DNA from: Paracoccaceae bacterium
GTDB lineage: Bacteria > Pseudomonadota > Alphaproteobacteria > Rhodobacterales > Rhodobacteraceae
DNA: 47,173 bases
Direction: 5' to 3'
NCBI GenBank assembly: GCA_027486345.1
Contig: JAIXPH010000027.1
Location: 1 to 47,173 of the forward strand
This document shows positions 27,446 through 39,887 of this stretch, in pieces. Below the pieces are notes generated by a model. It had not been told where the DNA came from and did not search any database. It saw only the letters and a list, made by a program, of their open reading frames with translations. How positions within the stretch are numbered: the stretch's first letter is position 1; each line of letters opens with the position of its first letter. Position numbers and translations under genes: made by a program.

Positions 27446-27811
27446 TCACGCCACATCCCAGTCATCCTCGTCCCGCATCGGGCCGAGGGCGGTCCAGTCC
27501 ACCCGTATCCGGGCGATGCGGGTGTCGCCCCAGGTGTGGAACACCAGATCAAAGCCTTCTTTCGTCACGTTCTCGGACCGCAGGTCGGCGCGCATGTTGG
27601 TTCTGTGGTCCATGTCCCAAAGCGAGATACCCAGCATCACCACGGGCGCTTCGCGGAAACCGTCCGCGAAAACGACTGGCTCACGGATGGCGCGATCCCC
27701 CTGCCCAGTCCACATCGGCCCGCCGGTCGCGAAATCGGAAAACAGGATTCGCGTCCCCTGCTGGATGCCAACCTGACCGCTGACGATGCGTTTCATCACC
27801 TTGGATCTCAT
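27446..27811 (-). CDS. H-type lectin domain protein
   Basis: A 121-residue protein whose core FREAPVVMLGISLWDMDHRT and following VTKEGFDLVFHTWGDTRIARIRVDW match the H-type lectin domain first known from snail agglutinins. That fold binds N-acetylgalactosamine-type sugars as trimers or hexamers. No signal peptide is visible, which is odd for a lectin. I use the ATG at 27811; another at 27796 would shorten it by five residues. It sits downstream of the ATP synthase operon, beyond that operon's terminator, on the same strand. Confidence 0.72.
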   Translation of the reverse strand: MRSKVMKRIVSGQVGIQQGTRILFSDFATGGPMWTGQGDRAIREPVVFADGFREAPVVMLGISLWDMDHRTNMRADLRSENVTKEGFDLVFHTWGDTRIARIRVDWTALGPMRDEDDWDVA

Positions 27812-27847
27812 GCGTGCCTACTTTGCCCATACGGGGCGATACCAATG

Positions 27848-27875
27848 AAAAGGGCCCTGACCGTAGCCAGAGCCC
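27848..27875 (-). terminator. Terminator of the atpHAGDC operon
   Basis: On the minus strand, GGGCTCTG and CAGGGCCC form an 8-bp stem with one T-G wobble (plus-strand positions 27868-27875 and 27852-27859), followed by TTTTCATT. It lies 26 bases beyond the atpC stop. Confidence 0.75.
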
Positions 27876-27901
27876 CCAACAACTTCAAGCTGTGCGAAAG
27901 T

Positions 27902-28291
27902 TCAGGCCCCGACGGCAGCCTTTGCGGCCATCAGGTCACCCACCAGCTTTTCGCCCGCGTCCTTGTCCATCCCCGCCGCAGTGGCCTTCACATCGGCCAG
28001 CAGGGTTTCAAAGACGGCGGCGTTGGCCTCTTCCACCGGGACAGCGCGTTCGGCCAGAACCGACACACCCGCCGCCGTGATTTCGGCAAAGCCGCCGGTC
28101 ACGACAAAGGATTTCGTGCCGTCGGCGGCAATCGCCTTCAGCACACCCGGGCGCAGCGTGGTGATGGTGGCCGCATGGCCAGCCATCGCCGTCAGGTCGC
28201 CGTCCGTGCCGGGGATCTGCACCTCGGTCGCGGCGACGGAAGCAAGCTTCCGTTCCGGCGACACGAGGTCGAATTGCAGCGTGGCAGCCAT
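27902..28291 (-). CDS. atpC: ATP synthase F1 epsilon subunit
   Basis: A 129-residue central-stalk subunit that also restrains ATP hydrolysis. It starts [16 protein letters not shown] and shows the beta-sandwich [21 protein letters not shown]; the C-terminal helices follow from about residue 85. It is the last gene of the operon, 13 bases after atpD, and is followed by a terminator. The F1 genes are on the minus strand in the order atpH, atpA, atpG, atpD, atpC. Confidence 0.95.
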   Translation of the reverse strand: MAATLQFDLVSPERKLASVAATEVQIPGTDGDLTAMAGHAATITTLRPGVLKAIAADGTKSFVVTGGFAEITAAGVSVLAERAVPVEEANAAVFETLLADVKATAAGMDKDAGEKLVGDLMAAKAAVGA

Positions 28292-28304
28292 GGATCAGGC
28301 CCCC

Positions 28305-29741
<1,437 letters not shown>

Positions 29742-30608
29742 TCAGAGCGCCTCGGCGCCCGAAATGATTTCGATAAGCTCTTTGGTGATCGCCGCCTGAC
29801 GCGAACGGTTGTACTGCGTCGTCAGCTTGTTGATCATGTCACCCGCGTTGCGCGTGGCATTGTCCATCGCCGACATCCGCGCCCCTTGTTCAGAGGCACC
29901 ATTCTCAAGCAGCGCCGCAAAGACCTGCGTCGCCACGCCGCGCGGCAGAAGATCGGCAAGGATCTCCTCTTCGCCCGGCTCATAGTCATACAGCGCGGGG
30001 GCTGCGGCCTGTTCGAACTTGGCCGGGATGATCTGCATCGCGGTCGGGATCTGGCTGATCACCGACTGGAAGCGATTGTAGAACAGCGTCGCCACGTCAA
30101 ACTCGCCCGCATTGAAGCGCGCCAGCACGTCCCGCGCGATGGATTGCGCGTTCTCATAGCCAACGCGGCGCACATCGCTCAGGTCCACGTGACCGACGAA
30201 CTTGTCGGAGAGATCACGCTTCAGTGCCTCGCGGCCCTTTTTGCCGACGGTCAGGATCTTGACCGTCTTGCCCGCCGCGATCAGCTCGTTGGCGCGCAGG
30301 CGCGCCAGACGGGCGATGGTAGAGTTGAAGCCGCCGCACAGGCCGCGCTCTGCGGTCATGACGACCAACAGATGCACCTGATCCTTGCCCGTCCCGGCCA
30401 AAAGCCGGGGCGCGCTGGCCGATCCGCCGACAGACGCGGCAAGGCCCGCGATGACGGCGTTCATCCGTTCCGCATAGGGACGGGCTGCAATGGCGGCATC
30501 CTGGGCGCGGCGCAGTTTTGCGGCCGCGACCATTTGCATCGCTTTCGTGATCTTGCGCGTGTTCTTGACGCTGCCGATCCGATTTTTCAGGTCCTTAAGG
30601 CTGGGCAT
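29742..30608 (-). CDS. atpG: ATP synthase F1 gamma subunit
   Basis: Rotating central shaft of F1, 288 residues. The N-terminal helix [20 protein letters not shown] and the C-terminal [19 protein letters not shown] form the coiled coil inside the alpha-beta ring; [12 protein letters not shown] is the conserved central motif. It lies 24 bases after atpA and 18 before atpD. Confidence 0.97.
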   Translation of the reverse strand: MPSLKDLKNRIGSVKNTRKITKAMQMVAAAKLRRAQDAAIAARPYAERMNAVIAGLAASVGGSASAPRLLAGTGKDQVHLLVVMTAERGLCGGFNSTIARLARLRANELIAAGKTVKILTVGKKGREALKRDLSDKFVGHVDLSDVRRVGYENAQSIARDVLARFNAGEFDVATLFYNRFQSVISQIPTAMQIIPAKFEQAAAPALYDYEPGEEEILADLLPRGVATQVFAALLENGASEQGARMSAMDNATRNAGDMINKLTTQYNRSRQAAITKELIEIISGAEAL

Positions 30609-30632
30609 GTCCCTGTCCTCTCAAACCGGCGA

Positions 30633-32171
30633 TCAAGCGAAGGTCTTGGCGAAATCGGCGATGGCTTCCTTCAGCTTCGCTTCGTCAGCACCCTTGATCT
30701 TCGGGTCGGCGGTGGTCAGCCAGTCCAGGATGTCCTTGCGCTGGTTGCGCAGGTAGGACAGCAGCCCGGCTTCGAACCGGCCCACATCCTTGACCGCCAC
30801 CTTGTCGAGGAAGCCCGAGGTGCCCGCATAGATCACGCAGACGATTTCCGCATTGGTCAGGGGCGAGTACTGGTTCTGCTTCATCAACTCGGTCAGACGC
30901 GCACCGCGGTTCAGAAGCGCTTGGGTCGAGGCGTCAAGGTCCGAACCGAACTGCGCGAAGGCGGCCATTTCGCGATACTGCGCGAGCGACAGCTTCACCG
31001 GACCGGCAACGGTCTTCATCGCGTTGGTCTGGGCAGAAGAACCGACGCGCGACACCGACAGACCGGTGTTCACGGCAGGACGGATGCCCTGATAGAACAG
31101 TTCGGTTTCCAGGAAGATCTGGCCGTCGGTGATCGAGATCACGTTCGTCGGAATAAAGGCCGACACGTCGCCGCCCTGGGTTTCGATGATCGGCAGCGCG
31201 GTCAGCGAACCTGCGCCGAAATCTTCGTTCAGCTTCGCCGAACGTTCCAGCAGACGCGAGTGGAGATAGAACACGTCGCCCGGATAGGCTTCACGCCCCG
31301 GCGGACGGCGCAGCAACAGCGACATCTGACGGTAGGCAACGGCCTGCTTGGAGAGGTCATCATAGATGATCAGGGCATGGCGGCCATTGTCGCGGAAGAA
31401 TTCCGCCATCGCGGTCGCCGAATAAGGGGCGAGGAACTGCATCGGCGCCGGGTCGGACGCAGTCGCGGCGACGACGATGGTGTAATCAATCGCGCCGGTC
31501 TCTTCCAGCTTCTTGACCAACTGCGCAACGGTCGAACGCTTCTGACCGATGGCGACGTAGATGCAGTACAGCTTCTTGGATTCATCGTCGCCAGCGGCGT
31601 CGTTGTACGACTTCTGGTTCAGGATGGTGTCCAGCGCCACGGCAGTCTTGCCGGTCTGACGGTCGCCGATGATCAGTTCGCGCTGGCCACGGCCAACGGG
31701 GATCATGGCGTCCACGGCTTTCAGGCCGGTTGCCATCGGCTCATGCACCGATTTGCGCGGGATGATGCCGGGGGCCTTGACGTCGGCTACACGACGCTCG
31801 GTCGCGGCGATCGGGCCTTTGCCGTCGATCGGGTTGCCCAGACCGTCCACAACACGGCCGAGCAGGGCGTTGCCAGCGGGCACGTCCACGATGGACTTGG
31901 TGCGCTTGACGACGTCGCCTTCCTTGATGTCCTGGTCGGACCCGAAGATAACGATACCGACGTTATCGACTTCAAGGTTCAGCGCCATCCCGCGGATGCC
32001 GCCGGGGAATTCCACCATCTCACCGGCTTGGACATTGTCCAGCCCGTGGACGCGGGCAATCCCGTCGCCGACGCTCAGCACGCGACCCACTTCGGAAACT
32101 TCAGCGTCCTTGCCGAAGTTCTTGATCTGCTCCTTGAGGATCGCAGAGATCTCAGCAGCCTGGATTCCCAT
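30633..32171 (-). CDS. atpA: ATP synthase F1 alpha subunit
   Basis: Non-catalytic nucleotide-binding subunit, 512 residues, starting [19 protein letters not shown]. The P-loop is GDRQTGKTA and the alpha/beta signature is [20 protein letters not shown]. The ATG at 32171 shares one base with the atpH stop (TGATG); a GTG immediately before it is possible but unlikely. Translation is coupled to atpH. Confidence 0.97.
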   Translation of the reverse strand: MGIQAAEISAILKEQIKNFGKDAEVSEVGRVLSVGDGIARVHGLDNVQAGEMVEFPGGIRGMALNLEVDNVGIVIFGSDQDIKEGDVVKRTKSIVDVPAGNALLGRVVDGLGNPIDGKGPIAATERRVADVKAPGIIPRKSVHEPMATGLKAVDAMIPVGRGQRELIIGDRQTGKTAVALDTILNQKSYNDAAGDDESKKLYCIYVAIGQKRSTVAQLVKKLEETGAIDYTIVVAATASDPAPMQFLAPYSATAMAEFFRDNGRHALIIYDDLSKQAVAYRQMSLLLRRPPGREAYPGDVFYLHSRLLERSAKLNEDFGAGSLTALPIIETQGGDVSAFIPTNVISITDGQIFLETELFYQGIRPAVNTGLSVSRVGSSAQTNAMKTVAGPVKLSLAQYREMAAFAQFGSDLDASTQALLNRGARLTELMKQNQYSPLTNAEIVCVIYAGTSGFLDKVAVKDVGRFEAGLLSYLRNQRKDILDWLTTADPKIKGADEAKLKEAIADFAKTFA

Positions 32172-32731
32172 CACCCAACCTCTTTCATTGCATTCTGGAG
32201 AGCCGCGAGCTTCGACTTGACCGAGGTGTCGATCATGGTCGAGCCGAGCTTGACGACGAGACCGCCGATGAGGGTTTCATCGACGGCGGTTTTCAGTTTC
32301 ACGTCCTTGCCGATCTTCGCTTTCAGCACCGTCGCCAAGGCGGCGGACTGTTCAGCGGTCAGCGCAGCGGCGCTGGTGACTTCGGCGGTGACTTCGCCCT
32401 TTTCCGCCGCGATGCGGGCGGACAGGTCGGCAGCCATCTGCGGCAGCACGAACAAGCGGCGCTTGGAGGCCATCAGGCCCAGCGTGCTGGCCGTCAGCCC
32501 CGACAGGTTCAGCGCCGGGGCGATGGCAGCCATCGCCCCGGCCTGTTCGTCGCGGGTGATGACCGGGCTGGCGATCACCGCCCGCAGGTCTTCGCTGACG
32601 GCAAGTGCCGCCGAAAGCGCATCGGCATCGGCCTCAAGCTGGGCCAACACGCCTTCTTCCTTTGCAAGGTCGAAAAGCGCGGTGGCGTAGCGTGCGGCAA
32701 TGCCGGAGGAGATCGAAGCTGGTTCGGACAC
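32171..32731 (-). CDS. atpH: ATP synthase F1 delta subunit
   Basis: Peripheral-stalk subunit joining F1 to the b subunits, 186 residues. I start at GTG 32731 ([19 protein letters not shown] follows) because GGAAGGG lies upstream at a good distance and the length is normal; the frame stays open further upstream without family similarity. The C-terminal [20 protein letters not shown] is diagnostic. It is the first gene of the F1 operon; the Fo genes are not in this window, as usual in this group. The 289 bases upstream hold its promoter region, where I found no convincing boxes. Confidence 0.94.
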   Translation of the reverse strand: MSEPASISSGIAARYATALFDLAKEEGVLAQLEADADALSAALAVSEDLRAVIASPVITRDEQAGAMAAIAPALNLSGLTASTLGLMASKRRLFVLPQMAADLSARIAAEKGEVTAEVTSAAALTAEQSAALATVLKAKIGKDVKLKTAVDETLIGGLVVKLGSTMIDTSVKSKLAALQNAMKEVG

Positions 32732-33001
32732 GTCAACCCTTCCGCTGTCTCGGCCCCGGTGGACACTGATCTGGGCGAAAGGTCGCCAAGGCCAAGGTCT
32801 GCCCAGGGCGCACACGTGTGTATGCGTCTGATGATTTTGGGGGGGCTTTAGCAGAGGCAGCCCTAGCCCGCAACCGTCAAGCAACCGTGAACGCGACAGA
32901 AGTGGTCAAGATTTCCGACCCGTTCGCCACGCCCGGATTCAACTGCGACTCTTTGGCGCCCCGCTCACGCCAGCCCGGCCGTGCCCAACGCACAGCCCGC
33001 A

Positions 33002-33027
33002 GAATCATCACACGGAATCATCACGCG
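33002..33027. repeat. Short tandem repeat at the end of the methyltransferase gene
   Basis: GAATCATCACACG (33002-33014) is followed directly by GAATCATCACGCG (33015-33027), a 13-base tandem repeat with one difference. The second copy contains the stop codon of the methyltransferase gene at 33021-33023, and the first copy lies just after it. Confidence 0.6.
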
Positions 33028-33833
33028 GGGCGATTGCCCGCCAAAGCGTGCCCCGAGGTGGGGCCAGCCTCCATCTCTGACCGGTTCAGCGCCGGTTCGG
33101 GAACACCTTTGCCCACGCCCTCCAGCGCGCGCAACGGGCGGCGCACGACCGCGCCCAATCCGCCGCGCGTGGGAGCATAGACCTGTTTCGACGCCTCCAC
33201 CATCAGGACGCCGCCCGCCAACCAAGGCCCGAAGCGACGACCGAGACGTTCCCACATATCCGCCGTCCGCAGCCAGAAGCGCCCCTGCGATGGTGGCGCG
33301 AACAGCACCGCACAGGACCGTTCCGGGGTAAAGCCGTGGCGTTTCAACTGGGTTTCCAACTGGGTCATCGAATAGGGGCGACCAAAGCCAAAGGGCGTGC
33401 TGTCCCCCCGCGCCCAAAGCCCGGACCGGTTGGGCACCACGACCAGCGCCCGTCCGCCCGGACCGAGCACGCGATGCGCCTCTTGCAACACGGCTGTGGG
33501 GTGTTCAGAGGTTTCAAGCCCGTGCATCAACACCAGGCGGTCCACCAGGCCGGTGGACAGGGGCCAAGCCGTCTCCTCGCACAGGACCGAGACGTTCTCC
33601 ATGCCCGCAGGCCAAGGCATCACGCCTTGCGGTCCGGGCATCAGCCCGATCACGCGACGCGACTCGGCCAGATAGGGCCGTAGCAGCGGCACCGCGAAAC
33701 CGAACCCCGCAACCGTCTGCCCCGCCTGCACCGGCCACAGCTTCAATGTCTGATCGCGTATCGCACGCTGCGCCACCCGCCCGAGTTGCGTTCTATAGTA
33801 AAAATTTCGCAAATCGAGAACATCTAGGTGCAT
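33021..33833 (-). CDS. SAM-dependent methyltransferase, class I, divergent
   Basis: A 270-residue protein with a methyltransferase fold. Motif I is weak ([11 protein letters not shown] in place of GxGxG), with later motifs [15 protein letters not shown] and [19 protein letters not shown] clear. It resembles the short methyltransferase found next to gloB in Rhodobacteraceae. The N terminus [18 protein letters not shown] is characteristic. The substrate is unknown and the loose SAM loop makes activity less certain. It is divergent from gloB across 133 bases. Confidence 0.8.
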   Translation of the reverse strand: MHLDVLDLRNFYYRTQLGRVAQRAIRDQTLKLWPVQAGQTVAGFGFAVPLLRPYLAESRRVIGLMPGPQGVMPWPAGMENVSVLCEETAWPLSTGLVDRLVLMHGLETSEHPTAVLQEAHRVLGPGGRALVVVPNRSGLWARGDSTPFGFGRPYSMTQLETQLKRHGFTPERSCAVLFAPPSQGRFWLRTADMWERLGRRFGPWLAGGVLMVEASKQVYAPTRGGLGAVVRRPLRALEGVGKGVPEPALNRSEMEAGPTSGHALAGNRPA

Positions 33834-33966
33834 TTTTGCCCATAAGCATGTTCGGACTCTTGCCGAAAGTTGGTACCGCGTTCAGTGTGCCGGCATGGCA
33901 ACGCCCGAAGTAATGAGTTGATTCTGTAGTGTTTGCCGATGTGTGCTCCCGAGGATGAGGCGCTTG

Positions 33967-34734
33967 ATGCCATTGATACTGACTACCATTCCCTGCCTGA
34001 AAGACAATTACGCATTCCTCTTGCATGACCCTTCCAGCGGCGACACCGCGCTGGTCGATGCACCCGAGGCTGCGCCGATCCTGTCTGTCTTGCGGGACAA
34101 GGGCTGGACTCTTTCCCAGATTCTGCTGACCCACCATCATGCCGATCACACGGCCGGAACGGAGGAGATCGTGGCGGCCACTGGCGCGCGCGTGCTGGGC
34201 GCTGCCAGCGACGCGCACCGACTGCCCCCCCTGACCACCCTGCTGAACGAAGGCGACACGGTGCAGGTCGGCGCGGAAACCGGGCAGGTTCTGGCGGTTC
34301 CCGGCCACACCATCGGCCATATCGGCTTTCACTTCCCCGGCTCGAAATACGTCTTCACCGGCGACAGCCTGATGGCGGGCGGGTGCGGGCGCTTGTTCGA
34401 AGGCACGCCCAAGTTGATGTGGGGCACCCTGTCCAAACTCGCGGCGCTGCCGCCGGACACACTGGTGTGTTCGGGTCATGAATACACCGCCAGCAACCTT
34501 CTGTTCGCCGCTTCGGTCGATATGGACAACGAAGTCTTGATCGAACGGATGGAGGCGACCTCGGCCGCCGTTGAGCAGGGCCTGCCGACGGTGCCGTCGC
34601 TGCTGTCGCTGGAACTTGCGACCAACCCCTATCTGCGGGCCGCCCGGCCCGGCATTGCCAAGGCCGTCGGCTTGCCCGGCGCAACCGCACCTGAAGTCTT
34701 TGCCGCACTTCGGGCGCGCAAGGACCGGTTCTGA
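33967..34734 (+). CDS. gloB: Hydroxyacylglutathione hydrolase (glyoxalase II)
   Basis: Splits S-lactoylglutathione to lactate and glutathione, the second step of methylglyoxal detoxification. The 255 residues carry the metallo-beta-lactamase metal motif THHHADHT and further ligands in GHTIGHI, FTGDSL and CSGHEYT, with the substrate-binding NPYLR near the C terminus. I start at MPLILTTIPC (33967), as in relatives; two in-frame ATGs lie just upstream. Nothing else in the glyoxalase pathway is adjacent, but ChaC at 41213 also acts on glutathione. Confidence 0.94.
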   Translation: MPLILTTIPCLKDNYAFLLHDPSSGDTALVDAPEAAPILSVLRDKGWTLSQILLTHHHADHTAGTEEIVAATGARVLGAASDAHRLPPLTTLLNEGDTVQVGAETGQVLAVPGHTIGHIGFHFPGSKYVFTGDSLMAGGCGRLFEGTPKLMWGTLSKLAALPPDTLVCSGHEYTASNLLFAASVDMDNEVLIERMEATSAAVEQGLPTVPSLLSLELATNPYLRAARPGIAKAVGLPGATAPEVFAALRARKDRF

Positions 34735-34949
34735 TCGCGCCCTCGCCTGTCTGCTGCAACGGCAGGCAAGGCGGGGGCCCAAGGCGGGCTTCGGATCACT
34801 TTTTCACGGCGCGATGCAGCAAAGCGCAATATCCTGCAAATTGTCCTTGAAGTGCGGCGGATTTAACCGAAGTCTAAAGGGCATGAGGCCACGGTTGGAT
34901 CGGGTTCTCGAAACACCCCCGCCAACCCTGAGGAACAGGAGCACAGCAC

Positions 34950-37268
34950 GTGCCGTCGTTTTCAAACACGCTTGAACAGGCCATCCACGGTGCGCTGGCC
35001 CTTGCCAATGCGCGCCGCCATGAACTCGCCACGCTGGAGCATCTCCTGCTGGCCCTGATCGACGAACCCGATGCTGCACGGGTGATGAAGGCGTGTTCGG
35101 TGAATCTGGACGAGTTGCGCAAGACGCTCGTCGATTTCATCGATGACGACCTTTCCACGCTGGTCACCGATGTCGAAGGGTCCGAAGCGGTGCCCACCGC
35201 CGCTTTCCAGCGCGTGATCCAGCGCGCCGCGATCCATGTCCAGTCTTCGGGACGGACCGAGGTGACGGGGGCCAACGTCCTTGTCGCCATCTTCGCAGAA
35301 CGGGAATCGAACGCCGCCTATTTCCTGCAAGAACAGGACATGACGCGGTATGATGCGGTGAATTTCATCGCCCATGGCGTGGCCAAGGACCCCTCATATG
35401 GCGAAAGCCGCCCGGTCAGCGGGGCCGATGAACATATCGAAACCCCCAAGGCCGAGGCTGGAGAAGCCAAGGAATCCGCGCTCTCGAAATACTGCGTGGA
35501 CCTGAACGTGAAGGCGAAGAAGGGCGACGTCGACCCCCTCATCGGCCGTGAGGCAGAGGTGGAGCGTGCCATTCAGGTCCTCTGCCGTCGCCGCAAGAAC
35601 AACCCGCTGCTGGTCGGTGATCCGGGCGTGGGCAAGACCGCCATCGCCGAAGGTCTGGCCTGGAAGATCATCAAGAAAGAGGTGCCTGAGGTTCTCTCGC
35701 GCGCCACGATCTTCAGCCTTGATATGGGCGCGCTGCTGGCAGGCACCCGCTATCGCGGTGACTTCGAAGAACGCCTGAAAGCCGTGGTCAAGGAGATGGA
35801 GGATCACCCGGACGGTATCCTCTTCATCGACGAGATTCACACCGTGATCGGCGCCGGGGCAACCTCGGGCGGGGCGATGGATGCCTCGAACCTGCTGAAA
35901 CCGGCCTTGCAGGGCGGCAAGCTGCGCACGATGGGATCGACCACCTACAAGGAATTCCGTCAGCACTTTGAAAAGGACCGCGCGCTGAGCCGCCGGTTCC
36001 AGAAGATCGACGTGAACGAACCTTCGGTCCCTGATGCGATCAAGATCCTGATGGGTCTGAAGCCGCATTTCGAAGAGCACCATGACTTGCGCTACACGGC
36101 GGATGCGATCAAATCGGCGGTCGAACTGGCCGCCCGGTATATCAATGACCGCAAACTGCCCGACTCCGCCATCGACGTGATCGACGAGGCCGGGGCCGCA
36201 CAGCACCTCTTGCCCGAAGGCAAGCGGCGCAAGACGCTTGGGACCAAAGAGATTGAGGCTGTGGTGGCCAAAATCGCCCGCATCCCGCCGAAGAACGTCT
36301 CCAAGGACGATGCCGAAGTGCTGCGCGATCTGGAAAAGTCGCTCAAGCGGGTGGTCTTCGGTCAGGACAAGGCCGTTGAGGCGCTGTGTTCGTCCATCAA
36401 GCTCGCCCGTGCGGGTCTGCGCGAGCCGGAAAAACCCATCGGCAATTACCTCTTCGCGGGTCCGACCGGTGTGGGCAAGACCGAGGTGGCAAAGCAACTC
36501 GCCAATACCTTGGGCGTGGAACTCTTGCGCTTTGACATGTCGGAATACATGGAAAAGCACGCCGTTTCGCGTCTGATCGGTGCGCCCCCCGGCTATGTCG
36601 GCTTTGATCAGGGCGGCATGCTGACCGATGGCGTCGATCAGCACCCGCATTGCGTGTTGCTGCTGGACGAGATGGAAAAGGCGCACCCGGATGTCTACAA
36701 CATCCTGTTGCAGGTGATGGACCACGGCAAGCTGACCGATCACAACGGCCGGCAGGTCGATTTCCGCAACGTGATCCTGATCATGACCTCGAACGCGGGC
36801 GCGTCGGAACAGGCGAAATCGGCCATCGGTTTTGGCCGCGACCGCCGCACCGGCGAAGACACCGCCGCCATCGAACGCACCTTCACCCCGGAATTCCGCA
36901 ACCGTCTGGATGCGGTGATCAGCTTCGCCCCGCTGGCGAAGGAAACGATCTTCCAGGTGGTGGAAAAGTTCGTGCTGCAGCTTGAGGCGCAGTTGATGGA
37001 CCGGGGCGTCCACATCGAACTGTCGCCCGAAGCCGCCGCGTGGCTGGGCGAAAAGGGCTATGACGACAAGATGGGCGCGCGTCCCTTGGGCCGCGTGATC
37101 CAGGAGCACATCAAGAAGCCGCTGGCCGAGGAATTGCTGTTCGGCAAGCTGGTCAAAGGCGGTGTGGTCCGCGTCGTGGTCAAGGGCGAAGGGATCGAGC
37201 TTGAGATTCAGGAGCCCGCCAAACCCCGCCTGACCGGGCAAAAGCCCCCGCTTCTGACGGCGGAATGA
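34950..37268 (+). CDS. clpA: ATP-dependent Clp protease ATP-binding subunit ClpA
   Basis: AAA+ unfoldase that feeds proteins to ClpP, 772 residues. It has an N-domain (about 1-145), D1 with Walker A GDPGVGKT at 223-230, and D2 with GPTGVGKT at 504-511 and [12 protein letters not shown]. There is no ClpB-type middle coiled coil. It starts with GTG at 34950 behind CAGGAG. ClpS, its N-end-rule adaptor, is not in the 215 bases upstream. The stop overlaps the start of the M23 peptidase gene by 4 bases. Confidence 0.95.
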   Translation: MPSFSNTLEQAIHGALALANARRHELATLEHLLLALIDEPDAARVMKACSVNLDELRKTLVDFIDDDLSTLVTDVEGSEAVPTAAFQRVIQRAAIHVQSSGRTEVTGANVLVAIFAERESNAAYFLQEQDMTRYDAVNFIAHGVAKDPSYGESRPVSGADEHIETPKAEAGEAKESALSKYCVDLNVKAKKGDVDPLIGREAEVERAIQVLCRRRKNNPLLVGDPGVGKTAIAEGLAWKIIKKEVPEVLSRATIFSLDMGALLAGTRYRGDFEERLKAVVKEMEDHPDGILFIDEIHTVIGAGATSGGAMDASNLLKPALQGGKLRTMGSTTYKEFRQHFEKDRALSRRFQKIDVNEPSVPDAIKILMGLKPHFEEHHDLRYTADAIKSAVELAARYINDRKLPDSAIDVIDEAGAAQHLLPEGKRRKTLGTKEIEAVVAKIARIPPKNVSKDDAEVLRDLEKSLKRVVFGQDKAVEALCSSIKLARAGLREPEKPIGNYLFAGPTGVGKTEVAKQLANTLGVELLRFDMSEYMEKHAVSRLIGAPPGYVGFDQGGMLTDGVDQHPHCVLLLDEMEKAHPDVYNILLQVMDHGKLTDHNGRQVDFRNVILIMTSNAGASEQAKSAIGFGRDRRTGEDTAAIERTFTPEFRNRLDAVISFAPLAKETIFQVVEKFVLQLEAQLMDRGVHIELSPEAAAWLGEKGYDDKMGARPLGRVIQEHIKKPLAEELLFGKLVKGGVVRVVVKGEGIELEIQEPAKPRLTGQKPPLLTAE

Positions 37269-38230
37269 TCCGGGCGCTGACGATTGCACTGACAGTGGCC
37301 CCCGCCGGAATGGCGGGGGCCTTTGAATTGGGCTTTCCCGTGGATTGCGTTTTGGGGGAAAGCTGCTTCATCCAGAACTATTTCGACCATGACACCGGCC
37401 CCGGCATGCAGGATTTCACCTGTGGCCCGCTGACCTATGACGGGCATGACGGCACGGACATCCGCCTGCCCACCAAGGCGTGGATGGAGGCCGGGGTGAA
37501 CATCCACCCCGTCGCCCCCGGCCGCGTCAAAGGACTGCGTGACGGGATGCCTGACATCTCCAAGGATGACCCTGCCGCGCCGGCGCTGAACGGGCGCGAC
37601 TGCGGCAATGGGGTGGTGATCGACCACGGCGGCGGGTGGGAAACCCAGTATTGCCACATGAAATTCGGCTCTGTCACCGTGAAGGCGGGCGATCAGGTGG
37701 GCCGCAAGACCGTGCTGGGCAAGATCGGCCTGTCCGGAAACACCGTCTTTCCGCATCTGCATCTGGCGGTCCGGCGCAATGGGCAAGAGGTGGACCCCTT
37801 CACCCCGGACGCTACTGCCACCTGCGGCGCGATACCGGACCCGGCGACGGACCTGTGGGAGGACGATATCGCCTATGACAGCTTCGGCTTTCTGGATACC
37901 GGGATCACCGATGCCGCGCCGGATTACGCCGCCGTCAAGGACGGTCTGCCGCCCCGTCTGGACTTCGCGCCGGATACGCCCGCGCTGATCCTGTGGGGCT
38001 TCTTCTTTGGCGCAAGGGCGGGCGATGTACTGACCATGCGGCTGGTCGGTCCGACCGAAACCGTGGTCGATCAGACCATCACCATCGACCGCACGCAGGC
38101 CCAAGCCATGCAGTTTACCGGACGCAAGGCACGGGGGCCTTGGCCGCCGGGCGACTACACCGGCACACTGATCCTCACGCGCGAGGGCAAGGAACTGGAA
38201 CGCCGAACGCTCAGCGCGACGGTGCGGTAG
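37265..38230 (+). CDS. Secreted M23-family metallopeptidase
   Basis: A 321-residue exported endopeptidase (LytM fold), probably acting on peptidoglycan. The first 18 residues ([18 protein letters not shown]) form a signal peptide. The zinc site is complete: H61 and D65 in GHDGTDIRL, and HLH at 164-166 in FPHLHLAV. A C-terminal beta-rich domain of about 120 residues follows, of unknown role. Eight cysteines or so suggest disulfides in the periplasm. It overlaps clpA by 4 bases, an unexpected partner; the coupling may only reflect compactness. Confidence 0.88.
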   Translation: MIRALTIALTVAPAGMAGAFELGFPVDCVLGESCFIQNYFDHDTGPGMQDFTCGPLTYDGHDGTDIRLPTKAWMEAGVNIHPVAPGRVKGLRDGMPDISKDDPAAPALNGRDCGNGVVIDHGGGWETQYCHMKFGSVTVKAGDQVGRKTVLGKIGLSGNTVFPHLHLAVRRNGQEVDPFTPDATATCGAIPDPATDLWEDDIAYDSFGFLDTGITDAAPDYAAVKDGLPPRLDFAPDTPALILWGFFFGARAGDVLTMRLVGPTETVVDQTITIDRTQAQAMQFTGRKARGPWPPGDYTGTLILTREGKELERRTLSATVR

Positions 38231-38233
38231 CGG

Positions 38234-38255
38234 CAAATTTCTTCGAAGAAATTTG
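38234..38255. repeat. Perfect 22-base palindrome between convergent genes
   Basis: CAAATTTCTTC and GAAGAAATTTG abut exactly at 38244/38245. It begins 4 bases after the M23 peptidase stop and ends 15 bases before the stop of the OmpA-like gene on the other strand. It is AT-rich in a GC-rich setting. It may act as a two-way transcription end signal, though there is no separate T run. Confidence 0.85.
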
Positions 38256-38270
38256 GCGCTTCACCGCCCC

Positions 38271-39884
38271 CTACCGCTCTGTCAGCTTCAACTCGATCCG
38301 GCGGTTCTGTGCGCGCGCCTCTTCAGTGTCGCCCACGGCCACGGGACGGTATTCGCCAAACCCCGTGGCGGCCATCCGATCCGGCGGGAAGCCCAGACTG
38401 TTTTGCATGTAGCGCACCACCGACAAGGCCCGCGCCTGCGACAGTTGCCAGTTGTCCAGAAACTCGCCCGTGCCCAAAAGCGGGATGTTGTCGGTATGGC
38501 CGTCAACGCGGATGATCCAGTCGATGCCCGGCGGAATCTTATCCTTGATCTCATCCAAGATCGACACCACGCTGGCAATCTGCGCCTGTCCCTCAGGCGC
38601 CAGATCGGCCGAGCCGGGATTGAACAGCACCTCGGACGAGAACACGAAGCGGTCACCCACCACACGCACCCCTTCGCGGCCGGCCAGAAGCTGCGACAGT
38701 TGGCCAAAGAATTCCGACCGGAATTTCGCCAAGTCCTTGTTTTCGGCCTCAAGCCGGACACGCTCTGCCGCTTCCAACTCGGCCCGGCGTTTCTGTTCCG
38801 ATGCCACCTGCGCCAAGGCCGCGTTCAACTGCGTGCCAAGGTTCTGCAACTGCACCTGCGCCGCCGCATCCTTGGCGGCTGAAGCATCCAGCACCTCTTG
38901 CAGCGATGCCAACTGTCCACGCAGGGCGGCGATCTGTTCGTTCAGCAGCGTGACCTTGCGCGCGGCCTCCACAGATTTCGCCTGTTCTTCAGTCAGGGCG
39001 CGTTCAGCCATCGCCAGTGCCGCCGCTTTCGCATCCTGCCCTTCGACCGCCTTCGCCGCATCGGTCTGCGCGGCGGCGAGCAACGTCAGAGTTTCCTCGG
39101 CCTTCTTGCGCTGTTCTTCCAAGGCCAGCGTCATCACGGTCAACTCGTCATCCGACGATTTCAAGCGCGCGCGCAGCGCCTCCAAGGCGGCAGCATCGGC
39201 CAGACGGGCGGCCTCTTCTGCGCTCAGCTTGGTCTGGGCTTCGGTCACCTTGGCCTCGGCGGTATCGGCGCGGGTGCGCATTTCGGCCAAAAGCGCCTCC
39301 AGCGCCTCGCGCCGGGCGGCGGCAAGGCGGGCGGCCTCTTCCTGCGCGTCCACCTCGTCGCGGGCCTTGGCCAGCGCCAGTTGCATCGCCTCTTGTTCCG
39401 AGATCAGCTTTTCCTGCGCCTTGGTCAGGTCATCCACATTCGCCGTCAGGTCTACCACCTGCCCGCGCGCGGCATCGCGTTCGGCCAGCAGCGTGGCCAC
39501 CTGCGCCTCAAAGCTGGCGATCTTGCCTTGCGCGGTTTCAAGGTCCGCCTGCCGCGCCGCCAATTGCCCGGTCAGTTGCACGATCACATCCGCCTGCCGC
39601 GCGCCTTCAGCCTCTGCCGCGGCAAGCGAGGATGTCAGTGACCCCACCTGCCCCTGCAAATCCGACACCTTGGCGCGTTCCAGCCCCAGCGCATCGGCCA
39701 GTTGCGCGATCTGGCCAGTCAGTTCGTCCAACTCGTTCGACTGGGTGGTGATCGTATCGCGCAAGACCGTCTGCATCACGGTGAAGATGGTCAACACGAA
39801 CATCATCACCATCAGCAGCGTCGTCACCGCATCGACGAAGCCCGGCCAGATCATGTGGTTGCCGTCGCGGCGGCGCAGGCCCAT
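38271..39884 (-). CDS. MotB-like protein with OmpA peptidoglycan-binding domain and long coiled coil
   Basis: A 537-residue inner-membrane protein. One membrane helix (about 15-37, GFVDAVTTLLMVMMFVLTIF) contains D18, in the position of the proton-carrying Asp of MotB. A very long alanine- and glutamate-rich coiled coil follows (about 45-390), then an OmpA-type domain (about 400-537) with DGHTDNIPLLG and AQNRRIELKLTER. It is encoded 3 bases after the MotA-like partner. The pair resembles ion-driven stator units anchored to peptidoglycan, but no flagellar gene is near. Function unknown; a cell-envelope motor is inference. Confidence 0.85.
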   Translation of the reverse strand: MGLRRRDGNHMIWPGFVDAVTTLLMVMMFVLTIFTVMQTVLRDTITTQSNELDELTGQIAQLADALGLERAKVSDLQGQVGSLTSSLAAAEAEGARQADVIVQLTGQLAARQADLETAQGKIASFEAQVATLLAERDAARGQVVDLTANVDDLTKAQEKLISEQEAMQLALAKARDEVDAQEEAARLAAARREALEALLAEMRTRADTAEAKVTEAQTKLSAEEAARLADAAALEALRARLKSSDDELTVMTLALEEQRKKAEETLTLLAAAQTDAAKAVEGQDAKAAALAMAERALTEEQAKSVEAARKVTLLNEQIAALRGQLASLQEVLDASAAKDAAAQVQLQNLGTQLNAALAQVASEQKRRAELEAAERVRLEAENKDLAKFRSEFFGQLSQLLAGREGVRVVGDRFVFSSEVLFNPGSADLAPEGQAQIASVVSILDEIKDKIPPGIDWIIRVDGHTDNIPLLGTGEFLDNWQLSQARALSVVRYMQNSLGFPPDRMAATGFGEYRPVAVGDTEEARAQNRRIELKLTER

Positions 39885-39887
39885 GGT

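Noticed and set aside
35394..37289. A 631-codon frame on the minus strand
   Set aside because: It is antisense to clpA, whose domains are complete.
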